DNA of 64,000 bases from G963663525 sp963663525 (GTDB lineage Bacteria > Myxococcota_A > SURF-8 > G963663525). A program made the translations under genes and the position numbers. How positions within the stretch are numbered: the first letter of the stretch is position 1; each line of letters begins with the position of its first letter. The stretch lies in NCBI GenBank assembly GCA_963663525.2, contig CAXXHC010000001.1, positions 2,108,001 to 2,172,000 of the forward strand, read 5' to 3'. Below, piece by piece: positions 8,769 to 18,225 of this stretch. The notes beneath the pieces were generated by a model. That model did not search any database, had not been told where the DNA came from, and worked only from the letters and a program-made list of their open reading frames with translations.

Positions 8769-10079
8769 ATGGGGGATACTACGAGAAACCTTGCCAGCCG
8801 CTATGAGGTGCTCCGAGACGTTTCCGAGGCCGCCAGCGGGGATCATCGCCTGGAGGAAGTGCTGGCGATTATCGCCAGGGCCGCCTGCTCGTTGACGGGT
8901 GCGGATCGCACGACCGTATTCTGGGTGGACGAAGCCAGCCAGGAGTTGGTTAGTCGGGTGGCCGTCGGCTTAAAGCCGTTCGAGTTGCGTGTTCCTATCG
9001 ACCTCGTGACCATTTCCGGATATGTTGCCGTAAAGAAAAAAGAGGTAGTGGTTCCGGATGCTTACGGCGAGTTGTCGATCATCGATCCTGATTTGAATTT
9101 CGATCCCAGCTACGACGAGCGCAGCGGCTACACCACCACAGACGTGGCCGCCGTGCCGATCCACTACCGGGGCGAAGTCATCGGCGTGATGCAGTCGATC
9201 AATTCCGGCCAGCCGCTGGGCTTGGGCGAGCAGGCAATGGAAGACCTTCGCACGCTGGCCAAACGGGCCTCTTATGTGCTCTACGCCGCGCGACTGGAAC
9301 ACGAACTGAATCGTGTGGAGGAAAGCGGCAGCTACGAAGCCGGGTACATCAACAGCCTTGTCACCGATCTGAAAGGGCCACTAAAATCGTTGCGGGCGGC
9401 GGCGAGCCGATTGCGGCGACTGTCCGAAGATCCCAGCCCGGAGGTTCGAGGCACGCTGGACGATATCGAGCAGAAATCCCAGGGAATGGCCGAGATGGTC
9501 GAAGATCTGCTGCACATGAACATGGTGCGCGAAGGCAAGGCCAAGGGAGAAGTGCGAGGCGAGGATATCGGCGAGGCCATCGAAATCCAGATCGTCAAGC
9601 ACGAGGACAGTGCACGGCGTCGGGGTGTGACCATCGACTCGGACATTCGTCCTCCGCTTCCACTGGTTCGTTTCGACTGCGAGTTGCTGCCCATCGTGTT
9701 TTCCCAGCTTTTGACCAATGCCATCAAATACAACCGTTCCAGCGGAAAGGTCAACGTACGGGTTTTCGAGGAAAATCAAGGGGTTCGCGTGGAAATCAGC
9801 GACAGTGGTATCGGCATTCCGGAGATGGACAAATCCCGGCTGTTCACCGATTTCTTCCGTGCGGGCAACGCCATCGAAAGCCGAGTGATGGGCACCGGCG
9901 TGGGACTTTCCATTGTGAAAAGGCTGGTGGAACGTTTCAAAGGAAAAATCGGAGTGCATACCGAAGAAAACGTCGGTTCCACCTTCTGGGTCTGGCTGCC
10001 TTCCGAGGAAAACGTACGTCAGAACCCGATGCAGGAACTGGCCTCGCTCCAGATTCCCTCCGGCGGCGACGTGATCTGA
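8769..10079 (+). CDS. GAF-domain histidine kinase-like protein lacking the phospho-acceptor His
   Basis: A 436-residue soluble protein. A GAF domain (about 20-165; ADRTTVFWVDEASQEL, PIHYRGEVIGVMQ) precedes a dimerisation helix pair and a full HATPase_c domain with Asn317 (LLTNAIKYN), Asp345 (DSGIGIP) and the GTGVGLSIVKRL lid. In the H-box, where SHELRTPL is usual, the sequence reads VTDLKGPL, so Thr199 stands where the His should be. ATP-binding motifs are intact, so it may be an ATP-dependent signalling protein that does not autophosphorylate in the usual way. The start at 8769 has GGGGAGAGG just upstream; the open frame extends further back but has no better site. No response regulator is adjacent. 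Confidence 0.88.
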   Translation: MGDTTRNLASRYEVLRDVSEAASGDHRLEEVLAIIARAACSLTGADRTTVFWVDEASQELVSRVAVGLKPFELRVPIDLVTISGYVAVKKKEVVVPDAYGELSIIDPDLNFDPSYDERSGYTTTDVAAVPIHYRGEVIGVMQSINSGQPLGLGEQAMEDLRTLAKRASYVLYAARLEHELNRVEESGSYEAGYINSLVTDLKGPLKSLRAAASRLRRLSEDPSPEVRGTLDDIEQKSQGMAEMVEDLLHMNMVREGKAKGEVRGEDIGEAIEIQIVKHEDSARRRGVTIDSDIRPPLPLVRFDCELLPIVFSQLLTNAIKYNRSSGKVNVRVFEENQGVRVEISDSGIGIPEMDKSRLFTDFFRAGNAIESRVMGTGVGLSIVKRLVERFKGKIGVHTEENVGSTFWVWLPSEENVRQNPMQELASLQIPSGGDVI

Positions 10080-10097
10080 TTCCGACCGGGTGGATGT

Positions 10098-10604
10098 TCA
10101 AGAGGGATTGGTAATAATATCGAATACTTCCGGCTCAACGAGACGCCGGTAATCCTCCGAGCGCATGGCCACGGAAAAGCGCCGATCTCCGGCGTTGAAT
10201 ACGATTTTCTCCCGTTCGAAGAGACTGGGATCTGCAAACGTGGGCAATCCGAAGAGGTTGCCGAAAGGCGGAATGCCGCCGGGAAGCACGCCGCCGGTAT
10301 ATTGGGCGATCTCTTCCGAGGAAGCGAAGCGTATGTCCTTGGCATGAAAGTGTTTTTTCACTTTCGCCTTGTCGAACTTGCAATGGGCGGGGAACACGAG
10401 CATGACAAAAGAGTTCGTCTTGTCGCGCGCTTTGAGCCGCACGACGAGCGCTTTGGCTCCTTGATCCAGCCCGTAGCCTTCGCGGGTGGCGGCGGCTTGT
10501 TCGCTGGTGCGGACCGCTTCGTGCTCGAACGTCTCGAACCAGCATCCGTTTCGGGCAAGAAGGTTCGTGATTTGCGTGGTAACGGGATGGTATGGTTCGG
10601 GCAT
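10098..10604 (-). CDS. YbaK/EbsC-family aminoacyl-tRNA deacylase
   Basis: A 168-residue protein of the family that hydrolyses mischarged tRNAs (INS, ProX and YbaK groups). Visible motifs are RTSEQAAATREG near residue 33, GAKALVVRLK, the Lys-rich KFDKAKVKKHF, IRFASSEEIAQYTGGVLPGGIPPFG and a terminal SVAMRSEDYRRL. AGGAG lies 7 bases before the ATG at 10604; an in-frame ATG at 10646 has no ribosome site and is not conserved in the family. It converges with the GAF kinase, with 18 bp between the stops and no terminator seen. The exact tRNA substrate cannot be assigned. Confidence 0.88.
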   Translation of the reverse strand: MPEPYHPVTTQITNLLARNGCWFETFEHEAVRTSEQAAATREGYGLDQGAKALVVRLKARDKTNSFVMLVFPAHCKFDKAKVKKHFHAKDIRFASSEEIAQYTGGVLPGGIPPFGNLFGLPTFADPSLFEREKIVFNAGDRRFSVAMRSEDYRRLVEPEVFDIITNPS

Positions 10605-10708
10605 TGCACGGCTCCTGAATGGCGAATCGAGGGCAATGGTACCCAACGGGTGGAGGCATTTCTACCTTGATGGTTGTCATATAAAGAAGCCGGATCTGTC
10701 AACTTCCG

Positions 10709-10737
10709 TTTACATTTTTTTCGGTACGGGTTAAAAT
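10709..10737 (+). promoter_or_regulatory. Sigma70-type promoter for the four-repeat lipoprotein
   Basis: TTTACA at 10709-10714 and TAAAAT at 10732-10737 are 17 bp apart; each matches the consensus at five of six positions. The start codon of the lipoprotein is about 135 bp downstream. Confidence 0.65.
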
Positions 10738-10871
10738 TCCATAAGAATATCGGAGAAATACATATTTTTGGAACTGGCAGACATTTTGCTTGTTTATCCC
10801 TATCGTGTGAATATGCACGAGGCCGAACGTCGAATGAAACCGACCGTACGAAGATGCGGGGGAGGATCGTG

Positions 10872-13800
10872 ATGAAAACCCAGATGTGGATGATTGGCGT
10901 ATGTTGCGTTTTGCTGCTGGCTTTGGCGGGTTGCTTCGAGGATTCGAGCGACCTGACGCTTCAGGGCGACAACGATGTTGCCGAGCAACAGGGCGACGAC
11001 GCCGAACAAAACCCGGAAGCGGAAAACAACGATGTGTCCTGCACCCACCTGTGCGACTGCCCGCAAGGCTGGTTCTGCAATGAAAACGGAACGTGCGAAA
11101 ATTCTCCTACGACTGTCGGAACGCCGTTTTGCTGCGAAAATGACGGTTGCACGGACGGCGCGCCATGCATCTATAGGGACGATACGCCTGCACGTTGCGG
11201 GGACAATCTCGAACCATGCACCCACCTGTGTGACTGCGATCAGGGATGGTATTGCAACGAAGACGGGTATTGCGAAGACGGTTCCGACCTGATCGGTCTC
11301 AATTTCTGCTGCGACAATGAAGGTTGCCCGGAAGGTGCACCATGCGTGGACCGTGAAGGGCATACGGATGTCTGTGAAGACCAACCCGAAACCTGTACTC
11401 ACCTGTGCGATTGCGAACAGGGCTGGTTCTGCAACGAGGATGGAGTCTGCGAGGATGGCACCGAGTTGGAGGGAACGCCGTTCTGTTGCGATAACGAGGG
11501 CTGTCCCGACGGCGCGCCCTGCGTTTCACGCAACGGCGATTACGGCACTTGCGAAGAGACGCAACCGATTCCTTGTACTCACTTGTGCGATTGTCAGCAG
11601 GGCTGGTTCTGCAACGACGATGGATTCTGCGAGGATGGAACCGAACTGGTGGGAACGCCGTTCTGTTGTGACAACGACGGCTGCCCGGATAGCGCTCCAT
11701 GTGTCTATCGCAACGGCGACTACGGCACCTGCGAAGACACTCCATCCTGCGAGTGCGACGACTTCCCCGGCTTGTACTGCCCGGATGCGGAAAATGTCTG
11801 CGAGTCGGTGGGGAAAATCGAAGTGATCGAGACAGGCGACTGCGAATACGACGTGGTGCTCCACCTGCTCAACGGACAAAGCTACACGATTGAAAAAACG
11901 GGCTGCGGAGACGCCAACCTCGATCTGAATTCCATTGGCTGCGGAGGAAGTTACGACGGCGAAGCCAATACCTTCGGTGTGGCCTGCAACTGGTGCGGAG
12001 TCACGACCTTTTCCCAGGCCAATTGCGATGCCAGTGAATGCACCACTGACGCGGACTGTCCCGGTTGCTCAATGTGTCAGTCCATCAATGGGGTGGGTAC
12101 CTGCATCGGCATTGGTGACTACGGTTGCATGACCGACGAAGATTGCCTGGACGATTTCATTTGCGTGCCATTTAAAGAAGACATGCCCACCTGCGGTGGC
12201 GATTGCGTGATGCAGTCGGAGTACGACCTGCACGAGTGGGGCGTCAACATCAGTCACGGCGAGGGTTCGTCCGAGATGTCCGCCGGTCCCGAACTTTATT
12301 GGGGTGCGATTCCGGCCAAACCCGTGGTTTACATTTATGCGGACGCGCCGATGACGCTCGACGTGGGGGTGCGTTTCGCCACCGGAACCACGACCGAAAC
12401 CTGGCCGGAACGTCCCAACGGACAGTCGGTGGCCTGGGAGAATATTCAGGTGTCCAACGGCGCTTGTTCGACCACGCCCACTCCAACGCCTGACACCACT
12501 CAAATGGAGCCGGAAGATCGGGAAATTTACCAGTTGCCGCAATGGGTTGTGGAGGATGCAAGCTGCCTGACATACGGGGACACCGTGTCTAAATTGCTGT
12601 TTTACACGGGCCGTTTCGCCAGCTACACACCTCCATTAGAAGCCACGGTGGCGCGTGTCGAAAACGATGCCGGTAACGGCCTGTTCGTGAACGTGCAAAA
12701 CAACTTTTTCACGAGCATCGGCCCGGTCATTTTCCTGTACCGGGATGTGAAAAGCGAATGCATCGATCCTTCGGGTTGCGACATCGTGGGCGCGGACCTT
12801 GCGTGGGTTGTGATTCCGGGGATTCAATCGGGAGGACAGTTCTATAATTACGTACCGCTGCATCATTTCGACGAAGACGATTTCGCCATCCCGGAGGAAT
12901 GGGAGGCGCTGGCCACGACGCTGAAAAACCAGTTGTCCATTCAGGGTTTGACGGCGGCGGAAATCGAAGTGTTTATGGATACTTGGAACGACACCTTCTT
13001 CGGCGTGTTCGCCCAGAGCGCATATTACTGGCTGCCGGAATACTCCAACGGCGCATTCCTGATTTACCTCTGGCCCGTGCTTCACGAGACCTCGATGTTG
13101 GCACTCGATCTCGATCCCGCGCCGCGCAGCATCAAGCGCGCTCTCGTGGAATACCAGAAAGTTTCTTCCCCGTTAACCATCGCCGGAGTGCTCAAAGGGA
13201 CGGTCACACTCGTGGAATACGAGTTCGATCCGAACGATCCCCTATACACCGGACCGGCGGTCGGAGCCATCGTCGCGGCCTGGCAAGACGGTGAACTGGT
13301 AGCCGAAACCACTGCCGGTGATGAAGGTGCATACGAATTGGCGCTTCCAGCCGGAACGTACACTATTACGGCGGACCGCAACTCCTGGGAAGTGGGAGAA
13401 CGCCAGGCGGATATCGTGATTCAGGCCGGGGAGATCACCTCGCTGGATCTCACGATCACCTCGGAAGCGATGGTGGACAAACCCAACCTCTACCTCTATC
13501 CTACCGAAACTACTACGGTTACGGTAAAGCTCGACCTCAACTACGGCTGCGAAGTGACGCAATCCATTCCGGCGTACGGCGACGGCTGGACGGTGGATGT
13601 CGATCCGAGCGGCCTGATCGACGGCCAATACCGCTACCTCTTCTACGAGGCCGAAATTCCTCATCGTTTTCCGAAAATCGAAGGCTGGTCCGTGGCAGCG
13701 GAGTCGCTGGAAGGTTTCTTCGACGTCATTTCGTTGGCCTACGGCCTGACTCAGGAAGAAGCCGACGACTTCGTTGACTACTGGACGGTGCACCTTCCCG

Positions 13801-14012
13801 ATGCCGAGTATTATGCAATTTATCCGCTGACTTCGGCAGAGTCCATTGATCCGCTGGTGGGGCTGAATATCTCCCCCGCGCCCGAAACGCTTTTCCGGCT
13901 ATGGTTCGTGATTTCCGCAGGAAGCGCGCCTTTCAGCCTGCCGCAACCGGAGATTCTTCCCGTAGTTCGTGAAGGCTTCACCGCCGTGGAATGGGGCGTG
14001 ATCGTCGATTGA
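10872..14012 (+). CDS. Large Cys-rich lipoprotein with four CTHLCDC repeats and duplicated C-terminal domains
   Basis: A 1,046-residue lipoprotein of unknown function. GGGGGAGG precedes the ATG at 10872, followed by a signal peptide ending LALAGC. After an acidic spacer come four repeats of about 58 residues starting CTHLCDC and containing QGWFCN..G and PFCC.N.GC (residues about 56-290), then more Cys-rich sequence to about 450. Residues about 470-770 and 870-1046 resemble each other: both begin near KPVVYIYAD/KPNLYLYPT and later contain GLT-x-E, F-x-D-x-W and PAP signatures, so they look like an internal duplication. Between them is a beta-sandwich like carboxypeptidase regulatory domains (about 770-865; ELALPAGTYTITADR). 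A strong terminator follows. Confidence 0.85.
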   Translation: MKTQMWMIGVCCVLLLALAGCFEDSSDLTLQGDNDVAEQQGDDAEQNPEAENNDVSCTHLCDCPQGWFCNENGTCENSPTTVGTPFCCENDGCTDGAPCIYRDDTPARCGDNLEPCTHLCDCDQGWYCNEDGYCEDGSDLIGLNFCCDNEGCPEGAPCVDREGHTDVCEDQPETCTHLCDCEQGWFCNEDGVCEDGTELEGTPFCCDNEGCPDGAPCVSRNGDYGTCEETQPIPCTHLCDCQQGWFCNDDGFCEDGTELVGTPFCCDNDGCPDSAPCVYRNGDYGTCEDTPSCECDDFPGLYCPDAENVCESVGKIEVIETGDCEYDVVLHLLNGQSYTIEKTGCGDANLDLNSIGCGGSYDGEANTFGVACNWCGVTTFSQANCDASECTTDADCPGCSMCQSINGVGTCIGIGDYGCMTDEDCLDDFICVPFKEDMPTCGGDCVMQSEYDLHEWGVNISHGEGSSEMSAGPELYWGAIPAKPVVYIYADAPMTLDVGVRFATGTTTETWPERPNGQSVAWENIQVSNGACSTTPTPTPDTTQMEPEDREIYQLPQWVVEDASCLTYGDTVSKLLFYTGRFASYTPPLEATVARVENDAGNGLFVNVQNNFFTSIGPVIFLYRDVKSECIDPSGCDIVGADLAWVVIPGIQSGGQFYNYVPLHHFDEDDFAIPEEWEALATTLKNQLSIQGLTAAEIEVFMDTWNDTFFGVFAQSAYYWLPEYSNGAFLIYLWPVLHETSMLALDLDPAPRSIKRALVEYQKVSSPLTIAGVLKGTVTLVEYEFDPNDPLYTGPAVGAIVAAWQDGELVAETTAGDEGAYELALPAGTYTITADRNSWEVGERQADIVIQAGEITSLDLTITSEAMVDKPNLYLYPTETTTVTVKLDLNYGCEVTQSIPAYGDGWTVDVDPSGLIDGQYRYLFYEAEIPHRFPKIEGWSVAAESLEGFFDVISLAYGLTQEEADDFVDYWTVHLPDAEYYAIYPLTSAESIDPLVGLNISPAPETLFRLWFVISAGSAPFSLPQPEILPVVREGFTAVEWGVIVD

Positions 14013-14047
14013 TCCGCTTCAAGATGTATACTTCAAATGGTTTCATG

Positions 14048-14084
14048 CAAAGCCGAGCGACAAGTTTCGCTCGGCTTTGTTTTG
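14048..14084 (+). terminator. Intrinsic terminator after the four-repeat lipoprotein
   Basis: CAAAGCCGAGCG pairs with CGCTCGGCTTTG around an 8-base loop, followed by TTTTG, 36 bp after the stop. Confidence 0.88.
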
Positions 14085-14385
14085 TCTGGAACTCGGAGTT
14101 TCCGACTATCATACGATCTCGTTATCAGTCGTTTTATTTCGAACGGTAGACTTATTAATCTTCGCCGAAGAGAAAAGTGTAACTCCTAGAATTTACAAAG
14201 CATTTCTGTAAATGTAGTATTGACAACGCTTGTGTTGTCACCATGATTTTAATTGCCGAATGGATAAATCGGTAAGCCTGTTTATCTTGAAGCTGAATCG
14301 ACTTCAACGATTGACCAAAAGTGCAGGATAGGTTAGCCTGATTGTACTTCAACAGGAAATCATCCATAATGGGGGTGATCCGCCC
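14085..14385 (+). promoter_or_regulatory. AT-rich leader of the ATPase-MscS operon with two tandem palindromes
   Basis: Lower GC than its surroundings and no credible gene. Two inverted repeats sit 7 bp apart: ATTTACA/TGTAAAT (14191-14213, 9-base spacer) and TGACAAC/GTTGTCA (14221-14240, 6-base spacer). The second overlaps a TTGACA at 14220-14225 that could serve as -35; no good -10 is seen 16-18 bp on. The arrangement suits repressor operators. About 140 bp of leader then precedes the start codon and contains a further TTGAAG/CTTCAA stem near 14288. Confidence 0.45.
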
Positions 14386-17300
14386 ATGATCGAACACTTC
14401 AGGCGTACCCTGCTTGTCTTTCAGATTTCCATATGGGTCGGTGTTTTTCTTTATTTTTTACCGTTTTCTTCCTGGAGCCAGGTTGCCGATACGGTTCAGC
14501 CGACACCGGAAGATGAGGCAACCGTTCAATCCGACAAGCCTGAATCCGACACGCCATCGGAGACGACAACTCCCGTTGCTCAATCCGAAACCATAGTAAA
14601 ATCGCCGGAGTCCGCCGATCCGAAAGAACCGGCAGACTCCACGCCGTCCGCAGCTCCGCCGGTTTCTTCTCCCGAACCGGAAGAAGCAGCGAAAACTGCA
14701 ACGACGCCAAAGCAGGAAAATCAAGCAGGTATACCTGCCGTTACCCCGGTTCAAGAAAAAAACGTTGCATCTTCAGGTACTTCCGCACAAAAGACACCAG
14801 CGAACCAACCCGCTGTATCCGTTTCGCAACAAGAGAAGCAAAAACCCGTCGATTGGGTCGTCACTTTGCGGAAAAGCGCCTTGTACGAAAAGCCATCCTA
14901 CAGTGCTTCGAAGGTGCCTCTGGCGAAGGATCTCCCGCTGATTCTGCATGAAAAGGATCGTTTCGGCTGGTATCGCGTTGAAACCGCCGAAAAACGGCAA
15001 GGTTGGTTGCCTGGGTTCCATTCGCGTCTCGGGGAAGGACCTCCTCCGGCGGTTCTGGTGCCGCCGCCCGAACCTCCGCCGCAGCCGCCTGCGCCGCCTC
15101 CGGAACCCCCGCCCGAAATTCAGCCTCTTTCTCCCGAACAGATTGCCGCACGTCTGAAAACAGTGCAGCTTGAAACAAGCGCATTGAGGGATTTCGTTCG
15201 CTTGCAACCTTCCGGCACGTTCAAGGTGTCGGCGCTTTTCTCGATTGATTTGCAGGATTTAGAGGCGATATCGCATCGGATCATGGAGCTAAGCACTCGC
15301 ATCGCCGAGAAAAAGCGGGTGGTGCGTTTTCTGACCGAACAAGCCAAAGTTGCGCAAAGTGAGGAAAAAAGCCGTCAGGAGGAGGTGCTGCCTGCCGGTG
15401 ATACGACTCCAGCGAAGGATGCGCCATCTGCCGAGCCGTCGGCTCCTCCCACGCCGCCTGTTCCGTCGCGACTGGATCTGGAAAAAGCCGAATTGGCATT
15501 GCTGGACCTGAGACAGGCTTTTCTTTCGCACAAACCTGAAGAAATCAAGATACTTCTGGAGGCCGAACAGGAGGCTGAGCGGCTGGCTCGACTCAAGGCC
15601 AAGGAGGAAGCCGACCGCAAACGGGCCGAGGAAGAGGCGCGCCTCGCCGAGGAAGCCCGTAGGCTGGCGCTTGAACGCGCCGAAGCTGCCACCAGCGCTG
15701 CCGAACGTACGCTGGCGCTCGAACGCGCCAAATTGGAGGGAACCAAAGGCGAACTTGCCGAGTTTCGCAAGCGTCTGGCCATCGCCCGCCAGGAAATGAT
15801 CGCCTTGGACGAAAAACGCTCCCAATCCTTGACGGAAACCACCGCTCTGGTGGGGGCGGCCCGCTTGTACTCCTCGGAATCGGACAGCTTGTACGATAGC
15901 ATCGTGGGGCGGTTGACGCTCGCTCGCGTCCGCATTGCGGACGAACTCGACGCACCGGGCCAATTGCCCAAAGCGCCTCGTTTTCAAGGCAACCCTTCGG
16001 AATTGCAGGTTTTCACTCCGGAACAGGTGCAGGAAAAGGCGGATCTCATCGCCGGTGCGTTGAAACTGGAATCGGAAGCCGACGATTCGGACCAGGAAAT
16101 GCGTGAAATCGCCTGGGAGCGTGTCCGTTCAACGGTGGATTTCGAGTTGGCGCTCAACCAGCAGCGACTGATCCTTCTGGAACGTATCTCTCCTGCCAAG
16201 CGTGGAGAATTGCTTGGGTTTGGCCCCGAAGGAGTTGCCCAGTTCGGTCGCGAACTGGTGCATTTCAGCCTGGTTTTGCGTTGGATGGAATACGCGGGCG
16301 AGCGATTGGCCTACGAGAAACTGCAACAGCTTAAAGATCCCTACCAGTTTCTATCCATTGCCTTGCCGATTTTCGGCTTGATGCTGTTCATCCTGATCTA
16401 TTTCACGTTGCGTAAAGTGCTGAAACGCTATTTCGAACGGGATCGCAGTCGGAGCATCGGCATCCGCTACCTTGGTCTGGCGGATGGAATCAAGCGAACG
16501 CTTTCCGGCATTGCCCGCGCACTCTATCGGGAACTCCTGTTTCTTGGTTTTGTGTTTTCGCTGCCGCTTTTCGCCAACGTTTCAGCGGAACAGTCCGCCA
16601 TCACGTTGATTTATCGGCTGATGCTGATCTACGGTTTTTACCGGCTGATCCAGGCGGCGACCTTCAACCTGCTGCTCGACCTGATCCGCAGCAATACCGG
16701 ACCCCTCGATACCCCACGCCGTGAAAAGCTGATGCGTACCGTCATTATCGCCACGCGATTCATTTTCTGGATGATGGCCTTGTTGATGATCGCCGCCTAT
16801 GTTTTGGGAAAAGGGTATCTGTATCATCTGGCGGTGCGCGTGACCATCATCGGGGTGTTCGTCATCACGGCTGGAATGATTTTCTGGTGGCGCAAGAAGA
16901 TTTCCGCCGACGTCATCGCCCTGCGGCCCAACTCCGGCATCGCCCGCGAATTGGAACGTTCATCAGGTCGCTGGTATTCGCTCTTGCTCGTATATGTCGG
17001 ATTTTTCTACCTTATCGGTGTCGGGTTCATCGGTTCGCTACGCCGACTGATGCAGGGATTCGATCTGTCGCAGAAGGTTTTGGCGTATATTTTCCGGAAA
17101 AAGCTGGAACAACAAAAAGAAAAGATCCGCGAATTTGTAGCGGTCCAACTGCCTCCCGAAATCGAGGACTACTTTGGAGAACATGCTGAGATCCCCGAAT
17201 CGCTATTGTTGAACCATTTCCCCAAAATGGAAGCCTTTCTCACCCAATTCGAGAAATGGAAAAAAGGAGGCTGCACGGGGTCTTTCCTCGTTCTCGGCAA

Positions 17301-18210
17301 GGCCGGACATGGCAAAACCACCTGGCTTCGTGAGGGCGTGAAGCGGGCCGGCGATTTTCCCTCGCTTTTTATCACGTTGAAGGAGAGGCTGGTTACGCCG
17401 GAAAAAGTGCTGGAAGGTTTTTCGCACGTACTTCTTCCAGGCGAGCAAATTCCCGAAAACATTGAGGAACTAGCCCGGAGAATCTGCGCGGGGGAACGCC
17501 GTCTGATCGTACTGGACAACATGCAGTATCTATTCATGCGGGGCGTGGACACGATTCGGGGCTGGTGGGCCTTCAATCGCTTGATGGAAGCCACCTCGGG
17601 GCACGTTTTTTGGCTCGGAGCCTTCGCCCAGAACGCCTACCAGTTTCTTGCCTGGGTGCGCAACGACAACGACGCTTTCAGGGACAGCGTAATCTTGCGA
17701 GGATGGGACGAAAAACTTGTGAGCGAACTGCTGGCGAAGCGCATGGAGGCAGCAGGCTGGCGCGCTCGGTACGATAACCTGATTCCTGGTAGACACATGG
17801 TGTATACCGAATCCCAAGTGGCTGAAATTTCGGCGGATTTCAATCGGCTGGTCTGGGATTTCACATTGGGAGCCCCAGAGGCCGTGATCCACTATTGGAA
17901 AAAGTCGCTGGTTCCGGCAACCAATAATACGATGGATATCCAGCTTTTTTCCCAACCCGACATGTCTGTCCTGGAAGGACGCGACGAAACCGACAAATTC
18001 GTGCTGGCCTGTGTGTTCTGGCATCAGCACATCGGTGTCGAAGAGGCTGCCGAATCGTTGCGATTTCCTCTCTATGCCTGTCGCGACTCTCTCGAAAAGC
18101 TTCGAGAGTCGGGCGTGTTGGAGTTCCGCGATCATGACTACGGCGTGACCGTCGAATGGTCGCCATTGGTCTATCGGTATTTGCGTCGGAAAAATCTGAT
18201 CCGCAGCTGA
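14386..18210 (+). CDS. SH3-coiled coil-multi-TM protein with cytosolic STAND/AAA-like ATPase
   Basis: A 1,274-residue inner-membrane protein. In order: signal peptide (1-33), Ser/Pro/Glu/Thr-rich stretch (35-155), bacterial SH3-like domain (157-218; KSALYEKPSYSAS, GWYRVE, QGWLPG), Pro-rich linker, long periplasmic coiled coil (250-500), about six membrane helices (654-885), then a cytosolic ATPase with Walker A at 971 (GKAGHGKTT) and Walker B near 1039 (RRLIVLDNMQ), and a winged-helix-like C-terminus (about 1190-1274). The periplasmic and membrane parts resemble the N-terminal half of large MscK-type channels, but the MscS pore domain is missing and is supplied by the next gene 15 bp downstream. 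GGGGGTGAT precedes the start. An ATP-dependent regulator of the neighbouring channel is the best guess; the function is not known to me. Confidence 0.8.
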   Translation: MIEHFRRTLLVFQISIWVGVFLYFLPFSSWSQVADTVQPTPEDEATVQSDKPESDTPSETTTPVAQSETIVKSPESADPKEPADSTPSAAPPVSSPEPEEAAKTATTPKQENQAGIPAVTPVQEKNVASSGTSAQKTPANQPAVSVSQQEKQKPVDWVVTLRKSALYEKPSYSASKVPLAKDLPLILHEKDRFGWYRVETAEKRQGWLPGFHSRLGEGPPPAVLVPPPEPPPQPPAPPPEPPPEIQPLSPEQIAARLKTVQLETSALRDFVRLQPSGTFKVSALFSIDLQDLEAISHRIMELSTRIAEKKRVVRFLTEQAKVAQSEEKSRQEEVLPAGDTTPAKDAPSAEPSAPPTPPVPSRLDLEKAELALLDLRQAFLSHKPEEIKILLEAEQEAERLARLKAKEEADRKRAEEEARLAEEARRLALERAEAATSAAERTLALERAKLEGTKGELAEFRKRLAIARQEMIALDEKRSQSLTETTALVGAARLYSSESDSLYDSIVGRLTLARVRIADELDAPGQLPKAPRFQGNPSELQVFTPEQVQEKADLIAGALKLESEADDSDQEMREIAWERVRSTVDFELALNQQRLILLERISPAKRGELLGFGPEGVAQFGRELVHFSLVLRWMEYAGERLAYEKLQQLKDPYQFLSIALPIFGLMLFILIYFTLRKVLKRYFERDRSRSIGIRYLGLADGIKRTLSGIARALYRELLFLGFVFSLPLFANVSAEQSAITLIYRLMLIYGFYRLIQAATFNLLLDLIRSNTGPLDTPRREKLMRTVIIATRFIFWMMALLMIAAYVLGKGYLYHLAVRVTIIGVFVITAGMIFWWRKKISADVIALRPNSGIARELERSSGRWYSLLLVYVGFFYLIGVGFIGSLRRLMQGFDLSQKVLAYIFRKKLEQQKEKIREFVAVQLPPEIEDYFGEHAEIPESLLLNHFPKMEAFLTQFEKWKKGGCTGSFLVLGKAGHGKTTWLREGVKRAGDFPSLFITLKERLVTPEKVLEGFSHVLLPGEQIPENIEELARRICAGERRLIVLDNMQYLFMRGVDTIRGWWAFNRLMEATSGHVFWLGAFAQNAYQFLAWVRNDNDAFRDSVILRGWDEKLVSELLAKRMEAAGWRARYDNLIPGRHMVYTESQVAEISADFNRLVWDFTLGAPEAVIHYWKKSLVPATNNTMDIQLFSQPDMSVLEGRDETDKFVLACVFWHQHIGVEEAAESLRFPLYACRDSLEKLRESGVLEFRDHDYGVTVEWSPLVYRYLRRKNLIRS

Positions 18211-18225
18211 GAAAGGAGCCATCGT

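Noticed and set aside
14155..14397. Minus-strand frame of 80 codons in the ATPase-MscS leader
   Set aside because: It overlaps the paired palindromes and the start of the plus-strand gene, and no ribosome site is seen.
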